Assembly (NCBI GenBank): GCA_026785765.1
Contig: JAJAZK010000103.1
Coordinates: 1 to 20,550, forward strand
Length of the DNA: 20,550 bases
DNA from: Rhodoferax sp.
GTDB lineage: Bacteria > Pseudomonadota > Gammaproteobacteria > Burkholderiales > Burkholderiaceae_C
Direction: 5' to 3'
Of the stretch, positions 14,795-20,550 are shown in pieces. Both the position numbers and the translations under genes were made by a program. Positions within the stretch are counted from its first letter, which is position 1, and every line of letters begins with the position of its first letter. The notes below the pieces were generated by a model that was given only the letters and a program-made list of their open reading frames with translations, ran no database searches and had not been told where the DNA came from.

Positions 14795-16393
14795 CTACTT
14801 GCTGATGTACGCCGCCCGGACAAAAGTCCGGATGTTCGCTGCCAACGGCACGTAACCCTTCACGTACGACCACCAGGCTTCCCAGCGCAAGGGATATTGG
14901 TAGATCTGCAGCATATACGCCTGGTCGGCAACATGCTTCTGGATCTGCTGATACGCGGCGGCGCGTTTGGGCACGTCCAGTATGGCGCGGGCGTCCTCAA
15001 TCATCTTGTCGAGCTGGGCGTCGGCCATGCCAATGCCCTTGCCTTGGGAGTGGGTGGACAACAGGCGCGAAACGATTGCGTCGGGATCAGGACTCCAGCT
15101 CAATGCAATTGACATGATGGTGTAGTCGCCCTTGAGCCATAACCCGATCAATGGCGCCGTCTCCATCGGCTTGAGGTTGACCTTGATGCCCGCTGCCGCC
15201 CATTGCTGCTGCAGGATCTGGGCACACTGCACATCCAGCGCGTTGGCCGCCACCACGATGTAATCGCCGAGGTCCAGGCCACCTGCATACCCCGCTTCGG
15301 TCAATAGCTTCTTGGCAGCCGCCACGTCAGTCTTGTAATACGGCAGCGGCGACACACCGTCGTAACCGCCAATCTGGCTCTCTGGCACCATCGCGCCGAC
15401 CTTGCCGGCCCCGCTGCCAAGCACCGTCTGCAAACACGCCTTGCGGTCGGTTGCCAGGCTCAGCGCCCGGCGCACGCGCACATCACTCAGCGGTTTCGCC
15501 TTGATGTTGAACCAGACCGGGAAGGTGCGCGAGGTCTTGCCGGGGGCCGACACCAGTTCGCGCGAACCCTTGACGATCTGCGCCGACACTTTCGGATCCT
15601 TGAACCACGTCATGTCGATGGCTTTGGACCGCAAAGCCGACGCCAACGAAGCCTGGTCCTTGAAGAACTTGAACACCAGCGTGTCGAGGTAGGGCTGTTT
15701 GTCCTCGTAATAGTTCGGATTCGCCTTCAGTACAAACTGCTGCCCGGGTTCGTAGGACTCGAACACAAAGGGGCCCGTTCCCACCGGCTTGGTCTTGAGA
15801 TCGACCACACCCCTGGGCACGATGACACCGTTTGGATTGGTTGCCATGTAGCTCAGAAACGTGGCGCTTGGCGCCTTGAGCTCGAACTTGACGGTAAAGG
15901 GCTCGACGACGGTCACCGCCTTGACACTGGCGAACAACACGGCGCTCGGGCTGGCGCTGGCCGGGTCCATGATGCGGTCGAAGGTGTGCTTCACATCCTC
16001 CGCCGTGAAAGGCTGGCCATTGTGGAACTTCACGCCCTGGCGCAGGCGGAAGATGTAGGTGGTGTCGTTGGGCGCCAGATAACCGGTAGCGAGGTCCGGC
16101 TCGATCTTCATCTCGGCGTTCCAGCGCAACAGGCCGGTGTACAACTGGGCCGTGAAGTCGTAGGACGAAAACGCAGTGAGGGTGACCGGATCCAGGCCGA
16201 TCGGATCGGCGTCGGCGCCTATGGTCAAGGTGCCGCCACGCTTCGGTACGCCGGATTGCGCCAGCAGCGAAGGACTCGCGGCCAGACCGGCGCCCATCAG
16301 CGCGAGTTGCAGCAGACTGCGCCGCTGTATGCCGCGTGCCACGGTCGCCAACCACGGTTCCAGCTCCTCATTGGTTGGCGTAGGGTGCGACAT
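14795..16393 (-). CDS. Periplasmic peptide-type solute-binding protein (SBP family 5), cassette 2
   Basis: Binding protein of the second importer, 532 aa. It carries a twin-arginine-type signal: RGIQRRSLLQLALMGAGLAA (20-39), with cleavage probably shortly after. Family-5 features are KRGGTLTIGADADPIGLDPV, FRLRQGVKFHNGQPFTAEDV, TGPFVFESYEPGQQFVLKANPNYYED and the late SWSPDPDAIVSRL. The ATG at 16393 is supported by an AAGGGA site 8 nt upstream. It is the first gene of the operon SBP-B-C-D-F-PPOX. It has a GTTTCG palindrome centred 75 bp upstream and a TATCAT -10-like box at 16428-16423. Sequence similarity to the cassette 1 SBP is only of family level by eye. Confidence 0.94.
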   Translation of the reverse strand: MSHPTPTNEELEPWLATVARGIQRRSLLQLALMGAGLAASPSLLAQSGVPKRGGTLTIGADADPIGLDPVTLTAFSSYDFTAQLYTGLLRWNAEMKIEPDLATGYLAPNDTTYIFRLRQGVKFHNGQPFTAEDVKHTFDRIMDPASASPSAVLFASVKAVTVVEPFTVKFELKAPSATFLSYMATNPNGVIVPRGVVDLKTKPVGTGPFVFESYEPGQQFVLKANPNYYEDKQPYLDTLVFKFFKDQASLASALRSKAIDMTWFKDPKVSAQIVKGSRELVSAPGKTSRTFPVWFNIKAKPLSDVRVRRALSLATDRKACLQTVLGSGAGKVGAMVPESQIGGYDGVSPLPYYKTDVAAAKKLLTEAGYAGGLDLGDYIVVAANALDVQCAQILQQQWAAAGIKVNLKPMETAPLIGLWLKGDYTIMSIALSWSPDPDAIVSRLLSTHSQGKGIGMADAQLDKMIEDARAILDVPKRAAAYQQIQKHVADQAYMLQIYQYPLRWEAWWSYVKGYVPLAANIRTFVRAAYISK

Positions 16394-16422
16394 GGTGATT
16401 CCCTTCAAAGGTGTTCCGATGG

Positions 16423-16428
16423 ATGATA
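16423..16428 (-). promoter_or_regulatory. Candidate -10 box (TATCAT) of transporter operon 2
   Basis: Minus-strand TATCAT, 30 nt before the SBP start codon and 40 bp downstream of the centre of the palindrome at 16460-16476. No -35-like hexamer is visible at 16-18 bp. The same palindrome-to-box spacing is found upstream of M81 copy 1. Prediction only. Confidence 0.35.
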
Positions 16429-16459
16429 GCCAGCAAGGGCCACGGCCCTGGTTGCTCAC

Positions 16460-16476
16460 GTTTCGTGGCACGAAAC
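16460..16476. promoter_or_regulatory. Candidate operator 3, GTTTCGTGGCACGAAAC palindrome
   Basis: Perfect inverted repeat with 8-bp arms GTTTCGTG/CACGAAAC around a single G, the best of three similar sites in the window. It lies in the 126-bp gap between the UxuA-like gene and the SBP gene, centred 75 bp upstream of the SBP start. Size and symmetry suit a dimeric winged-helix regulator. Confidence 0.65.
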
Positions 16477-16519
16477 AAGCGCCTTGGGCCGCGCTGCGCC
16501 GTACAGGGCGGAAGCGGCG

Positions 16520-17512
16520 CTACGTCGGCAGGCGCGTGGCCCGCACCGCGTCGATCAGTCCCTTCATGTAGCCGACCGCAAAAATCTGCCCGCGCACCAT
16601 ATAACCCGGGTTGTCATTGCTTTCGCCCTCCATCGTCGGCGCGTGGTCCGGCCGCATCGGGCCGTCGTAACCCACATCGAGGTAGGCGCGCATGGCTTGC
16701 GCCATGTCGGTCTTGCCTTCGTCGTGGAAAGTTTCCTCAAATAGCGGCACGCTGCCGCGGATGTCGCGGAAATGGGCGAAGAAGATCTTCTTGCGTCCAC
16801 CGAAGTAACGGATCGCGTCCGGGATCACCACACCTGGCATGGCCGCGAAGTTACCCTGGCAAAACGTGATGCCATTGGACGGGCTGTCCGCCATGTCCAG
16901 CACCCGCTTGAACGCCTGCATGTCGCGCATGATGCGTGCCAGCCCGCGCACCGGCGACATCGGCGGGTCGTCCGGATGCAGCGCCAGTTTCACCCCGGCG
17001 GCCTCGGCGACCGGCAACACGCGCTGCAGGAAATACGCGAAGTTGTCCCACATCTGTTCGTCTGTGGTCTCGCCAGCGTAGGTGTTGGGAACGTGGGCCA
17101 GTTGTGCCGCGTCGAACTGCGTCACCAGCGCACCACCGCGCCCGACTACCGCCTGGTCGGTACGCAACCAGTTGAACACCGCCATGAAGTTGTAGCAATA
17201 CACCGGGATGCCTGCACGGCCCATGTTGCGGATGCTTTCGCAGACACGCACGATATCGCCGTCGCGCCCAGGCATCCCCAGCGTGATGCGATCTGAAAGC
17301 TGGTAACCCTCGATCACCGACAGCCGCATTCCACAGGCCTCCACCCGCTGGCGCAGCGCCAGCAAGTCCTCATAACGCAGGGCCGGGCCCTGCTCGCGCT
17401 CGGGAGCCATCGTCACGCCGGGCACGGTTGTCACAACATCCGTCATGCCCATCTGCCGCGCGAGGCGCAGATCAGTTTCGGCCAAGGGGCGGGACACCAT
17501 TGCAAGTTTCAT
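16520..17512 (-). CDS. Mannonate dehydratase (UxuA)-like TIM-barrel enzyme
   Basis: 330-aa protein with the residues expected of the UxuA family, which dehydrates D-mannonate to 2-keto-3-deoxygluconate using a divalent metal in the cytoplasm. Seen motifs are LALHPDDPP (176-184), FCQGNFAAMPG (217-227), FFAHFRDIRG (244-253) and GPMRPDHAPTMEGE (284-297); these supply the conserved Cys, His and Asp metal ligands. It is shorter than E. coli UxuA (394 aa), so it may act on a related sugar acid or another substrate. The ATG at 17512 is supported by GGAG eight bases upstream; the open frame upstream crosses a palindromic operator and is not coding. It is divergent from the dioxygenase gene and precedes the transporter operon. 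Confidence 0.82.
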   Translation of the reverse strand: MKLAMVSRPLAETDLRLARQMGMTDVVTTVPGVTMAPEREQGPALRYEDLLALRQRVEACGMRLSVIEGYQLSDRITLGMPGRDGDIVRVCESIRNMGRAGIPVYCYNFMAVFNWLRTDQAVVGRGGALVTQFDAAQLAHVPNTYAGETTDEQMWDNFAYFLQRVLPVAEAAGVKLALHPDDPPMSPVRGLARIMRDMQAFKRVLDMADSPSNGITFCQGNFAAMPGVVIPDAIRYFGGRKKIFFAHFRDIRGSVPLFEETFHDEGKTDMAQAMRAYLDVGYDGPMRPDHAPTMEGESNDNPGYMVRGQIFAVGYMKGLIDAVRATRLPT

Positions 17513-17534
17513 GAGCGTCACTCCATCGATGTAA

Positions 17535-17552
17535 TCAGACAATGTCTGACAT
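17535..17552. promoter_or_regulatory. Candidate operator, overlapping palindromes TCAGACAATGTCTGACAT
   Basis: TCAGACA-A-TGTCTGA (17535-17549) is a perfect inverted repeat with 7-bp arms, and ATGTC-T-GACAT (17542-17552) is a second one sharing its right half. The site is 23 bp upstream of the UxuA-like start and in the divergent region with the dioxygenase gene. Its shape resembles operators of GntR/FadR-type repressors; no such gene is in the window. It differs from the GTTTCG palindromes, implying a second regulator. Confidence 0.5.
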
Positions 17553-17660
17553 CTTAACTGGCGGCATCCGTCCTTCGATGCAGCAAAATGCAGCCTGAAC
17601 GATGACGAAATACCAGCGCCCCGGTTCGAGCCGACTGGCCACGGCACCGAATCACACGGC

Positions 17661-18782
17661 ATGGGCCAGCGCACCGTCACCCAAACACCCAAGACATCCA
17701 TGCAGCAGACTGCCGACAAGATTTTTAACCTGCCAGAGCACCAGGAAACCCCGGCGGCCTGGTATGGGCCCGACATGGCCGGACGATCTGACTGGATCGA
17801 ACATTTCGCAGCCGCAGAACTCGATGAACTCGCTGCTGCCGGTGCCGTGTTGGCCGACCCTGGCGTCGATCTTGCTGCCCTGCGTGCGGCAGACCATCCA
17901 CTGCCGCAGCTGGCGCCGCGCCTGAAACGCATCGCCCGTGATGTTCAGGACGGCCGGGGATTCGTGCTGTTGCGCGGTCTTCCCGTCGAGCGCTGGGGAC
18001 GGTTGCAGGCGGCTCGCGCTTTTATGTTGCTGGGCGCCCATCTGGGCAACGCCCGTCCGCAAAACGCGCTGGGCCATGTGCTGGGCCACGTACGCGACAT
18101 GGGCCTGCACTCGGTGGATCCGGCAGTGCGCATTTACCAGACCAGTGAACGCCAAACTTTCCACACCGATTCCTGCGACATCGTTGGATTGTTGTGCCTG
18201 CAAACTGCGCGCAGCGGCGGGCAATCGGCGCTGGTGTCCTCCATCACCATCTTCAACGAACTTCTCAAGCGCCGCCCCGATCTGGCCGCGCAGCTGTTTC
18301 AACCGATTGCGACGGACCGGCGCGGTGAGGTGCCTCCAGGCGAGAAGCCGTATTTCTCGATCCCGGTTTTCAATTGGTGGCCAGATGGCGCCAATGGGCA
18401 GCTGTCGGCGATCTACCAACGCCAGTACATTGACTCCGCCATGCGCTTTCCGGACGCGCCGCGACTCACGGTGGCGCTGACGCAAGCGCTGGATCTGCTG
18501 GATGCGCTGACCAACGATCCGGCTCTGCACTTCCTGATGGATCTGCAGCCGGGCGACATTCAGCTGGTGCACAACCACACGCTGCTGCACGACCGCACCG
18601 CCTTTGAAGACTGGCCCGAGCCGCAGCGTCGGCGGCACTTGTTGCGGCTGTGGCTGTCGCCACCAGAGGCTCGACCACTACCGAACGTGTATGCACAACG
18701 TTACGGCAGTATCGAGCCTGGTGCACGTGGCGGTGTGTGTTTGCCTACTGCTCCGTGGAACGTGCCGCTCGACGCGTTGTGA
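17661..18782 (+). CDS. TauD/TfdA-family Fe(II)/2-oxoglutarate dioxygenase
   Basis: Predicted non-haem iron oxygenase, 373 aa from the first ATG. It has the facial-triad motif FHTDSCD (His168, Asp170) and a distal HNHTLLHDRTAFEDWPEP (His310 as third ligand). The Arg-rich RRRHLLRLWLSP follows, with Arg324/325 in place to bind the 2-oxoglutarate carboxylate. Such enzymes hydroxylate or cleave small acids using O2 and 2-oxoglutarate. The start is uncertain: ATG 17661 or ATG 17700 (MQQTADKIF), neither with a clear ribosome site; conserved-looking sequence begins near residue 30 in either case. It is divergent from the UxuA-like gene and convergent with the DUF2062 gene. The substrate is unknown. 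Confidence 0.87.
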   Translation: MGQRTVTQTPKTSMQQTADKIFNLPEHQETPAAWYGPDMAGRSDWIEHFAAAELDELAAAGAVLADPGVDLAALRAADHPLPQLAPRLKRIARDVQDGRGFVLLRGLPVERWGRLQAARAFMLLGAHLGNARPQNALGHVLGHVRDMGLHSVDPAVRIYQTSERQTFHTDSCDIVGLLCLQTARSGGQSALVSSITIFNELLKRRPDLAAQLFQPIATDRRGEVPPGEKPYFSIPVFNWWPDGANGQLSAIYQRQYIDSAMRFPDAPRLTVALTQALDLLDALTNDPALHFLMDLQPGDIQLVHNHTLLHDRTAFEDWPEPQRRRHLLRLWLSPPEARPLPNVYAQRYGSIEPGARGGVCLPTAPWNVPLDAL

Positions 18783-18865
18783 GTCCAGGCACACCGCGCG
18801 TCGCAGCGCTCCTGGTGGATCCGATACCGTCCCGGCGCACGGCCTAAAACGCCACGAACAATCCC

Positions 18866-19447
18866 TTACGATCCTTTGGCGACACGCTGAGCCGAATCCG
18901 CAGAGCGGCGCCGCATGGCACGGGCGCGCCTGACGACCGGTGCCAGCCAGAACGCCTGCACCAGGCAATACGCCGTAGCGGCAAACCACAAGCCCATTAC
19001 CGGCAGGCCCACGGCCAACGGCCAGCCCAGCGCTTGTATCCATTGGACCAGAGCACCGATCCACTGGAACGAAGTGAAGTCGACAGCCGCCAACGGCGGC
19101 AAGCTCTGCGAGCCCGGCACGATCCACGACCCAATCTGGTACGCCAGCATATACAAGGGAACGATGGTCAAGGCGTTGGTATAAAAAGTTGTGATGACTC
19201 CAGCCACGACATTGGCACGCCACCAGGCACACAGCGCAAGGGTTCCCAGAACTTGGAGGGGTCCTGGAATCAAGCCGCAAAACATGCCGATCGCCACCCC
19301 CAGCGCCAGCGGTTGGCGCGAAAAGTTCAGCACATCGCGCCGGTTCAGCCAGGGCTTGTAACGCTCCCACATGGGCCCCCGCAACAGGTCGAGCACACGC
19401 GGCTCCAGCGTGCGAAACCAGTAGCGAAGACTCCTGCGGCGCAGCAC
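18866..19447 (-). CDS. DUF2062 family membrane protein
   Basis: 193-aa integral membrane protein matching the DUF2062 pattern: a basic N-terminus (MLRRRSLRYWF), LNRRDVLNFSRQPLALGVAIGMFCGLIPGPLQ, ALCAWWRANVVAGVITTFYTNALTIVPLYMLAYQIG, and a last hydrophobic helix before an Arg-rich tail. The function of the family is not established. The start GTG at 19447 lies 3 nt after the TerC stop, so the two are probably co-translated. No link to the catabolic genes is apparent. Confidence 0.88.
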   Translation of the reverse strand: MLRRRSLRYWFRTLEPRVLDLLRGPMWERYKPWLNRRDVLNFSRQPLALGVAIGMFCGLIPGPLQVLGTLALCAWWRANVVAGVITTFYTNALTIVPLYMLAYQIGSWIVPGSQSLPPLAAVDFTSFQWIGALVQWIQALGWPLAVGLPVMGLWFAATAYCLVQAFWLAPVVRRARAMRRRSADSAQRVAKGS

Positions 19448-19450
19448 CGC

Positions 19451-20434
19451 TCAGGCCTTCGGTCTGGGCGCAGACGCTACAGCCAACTTGGGTTTGCGGC
19501 TGCGGTAGAGCGACGCCACCATGGATATGGCAATGATGCTGGCAGTCACCGCAAGCGCGACACCAATCGGAATTTTGTAATAGTCAATGAGCAACATCTT
19601 CGACCCGATAAACACCAGCACCAGCGCCAGACCATAAGCCAGCAAGTGAAAGCGGTCCGCAAGGTCGGCAAGCAGGAAGTACAAGGCGCGTAACCCGAGT
19701 ATGGCAAAGATATTGGCGGTCAGTACGATGAACGGATCGTTAGTGATGGCAAAAATCGCCGGAATCGAATCCACTGCAAAAATGACATCAGTAGTGCCGA
19801 TCATTACCAGCACCACAAACAGCGGCGTGTAATGCTTGACGCCGTTGACCATGGTGGACAACTTTTCGCCATCGAACTGCGTCGTGATCTTGATGCGTTT
19901 TTTCAGAAACTGCAGCACCGGGTTCTTGCTGATATCGGGTTCCTGGCCAGCGGCAAACCACATCTTGACTCCAGTAAACACGAGGAATGCGCCGAACACG
20001 TACAGAATCCAGTGAAAGCTGGCAAGCAACCACGCGCCGGCCAGAATCAGCATGGCGCGCAACACGATCGCTCCGATGATGCCAATGATCAGGGCACGTT
20101 TCTGAAACTCGGCGGGCACCGCAAAGTAGGTGAATATCATCAGGAAGATAAAGATGTTGTCCACCGACAGGCTTTTCTCGACCAGGTAGCCGGTGATGAA
20201 CTGCATCGACACGGTGTTAGCCACCTCTCGCCCCTGGGCGCCGTCAAGGTACCACCACAACCCGGCGACAAACACAAAGGACATTCCAAACCAGATGGCA
20301 CTCCACCCCAGTGCCTCCCTGGATGTGACCTTGTGCGCGCCCTGTCGCTCCATCACCAGCAAATCCACGGCGATGGCAAGCACCACAAAAACCGCAAACC
20401 CGACCCACATCCACCACGTTCCTATCGTTTCCAT
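19451..20434 (-). CDS. TerC/Alx family membrane protein, probable metal (manganese) exporter
   Basis: 327-aa polytopic membrane protein of the TerC/Alx family. It begins METIGTWWMWVGFAVFVVLAIAVD and shows the paired acidic family motifs: LVEKSLSVDNIFIFLMIF (about 84-101) and GTTDVIFAVDSIPAIFAITNDPF (about 218-240). Some family members (Alx, MntP-like systems) export Mn(II); others were named from tellurite resistance. The ATG at 20434 has GGGGA eight bases upstream. It is the first gene of a two-gene unit with DUF2062. No convincing yybP-ykoY manganese riboswitch is seen in the 116 bases available upstream. Confidence 0.92.
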   Translation of the reverse strand: METIGTWWMWVGFAVFVVLAIAVDLLVMERQGAHKVTSREALGWSAIWFGMSFVFVAGLWWYLDGAQGREVANTVSMQFITGYLVEKSLSVDNIFIFLMIFTYFAVPAEFQKRALIIGIIGAIVLRAMLILAGAWLLASFHWILYVFGAFLVFTGVKMWFAAGQEPDISKNPVLQFLKKRIKITTQFDGEKLSTMVNGVKHYTPLFVVLVMIGTTDVIFAVDSIPAIFAITNDPFIVLTANIFAILGLRALYFLLADLADRFHLLAYGLALVLVFIGSKMLLIDYYKIPIGVALAVTASIIAISMVASLYRSRKPKLAVASAPRPKA

Positions 20435-20550
20435 TTTTGTGTCCCCACATTAAGCAGGCCGCACTGTAGGCCAGGCGATGGTTCGTAAAAAGCACCTAAA
20501 TATGATGTCGTATTAAGGCAAATACGAAGTCCCAATCAGGGAATTCGCTA

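Noticed and set aside
16474..16497. Possible fourth copy of the 63-bp repeat (GCGCCTTGGG followed by CCGCGC)
   Set aside because: Only about 10 bases match and the rest of the unit is absent.
20501..20515. T7-promoter-like TAATACGAC on the minus strand upstream of terC
   Set aside because: Only the first nine bases match; the rest of the phage consensus does not, and there is no phage context.
20435..20550. yybP-ykoY manganese riboswitch upstream of terC
   Set aside because: The family is often so regulated, but I cannot find the conserved core in the 116 bases available.
1..20550. CRISPR arrays, tRNA, rRNA, IS elements or prophage genes
   Set aside because: No spaced repeat series, cloverleaf, transposase or phage gene could be seen by reading.

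Overview
The window looks like a chromosomal piece of a high-GC betaproteobacterium, most likely Burkholderiales and probably Comamonadaceae. This rests on codon use, on the style of the catabolic ABC-transporter operons and IclR regulator, on the TerC + DUF2062 gene pair, and on a 63-bp dispersed repeat. The family-level placement is an impression, not a computed result.

Layout. Bases 1-7928 (minus strand) hold an RraA-fold protein and a class-III (GSAM-like) aminotransferase, then peptidase M81 copy 1 (MlrC family), a peptide-type solute-binding protein, a fused DppD-DppF ATPase and a DppC-type permease that runs off the left edge. Bases 8113-10505 (plus strand) hold an IclR-family regulator and peptidase M81 copy 2. 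Copy 2 carries an in-frame TAG stop 51 codons before the natural end of its reading frame. Bases 10522-16393 (minus strand) hold a second transporter operon (SBP, DppB, DppC, DppD, DppF) ending in a PPOX-family flavoprotein gene. Bases 16520-18782 hold a divergent pair: a UxuA-like TIM-barrel enzyme (minus) and a TauD/TfdA-family dioxygenase (plus). Bases 18866-20434 (minus) hold TerC and a DUF2062 membrane protein, apparently unrelated.

How the parts fit. Two sets of M81 metallopeptidase plus Dpp/Opp-type importer sit side by side with an IclR regulator and several small-molecule enzymes. The simplest reading is a catabolic locus that imports a peptide-like or amide-linked compound, opens it with the M81 enzymes and processes the fragments. 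The substrate cannot be read from sequence.

Three 17-bp palindromes of the form GTTTCGTGnCACGAAAC lie just upstream of M81 copy 1, M81 copy 2 and the second SBP gene and nowhere else that I found. They tie the peptidase and transporter units into one putative regulon. In two of the three the palindrome centre is exactly 40 bp from a TATNAT-type -10 box.

The other structure of note is the 62-63-bp repeat (two tandem copies and one single copy). In both places it starts exactly at the TGA stop codon of the upstream gene. At 599-723 it appears to have split what was an ATGA stop/start overlap between the fused ATPase and permease genes, so the permease now starts at GTG.
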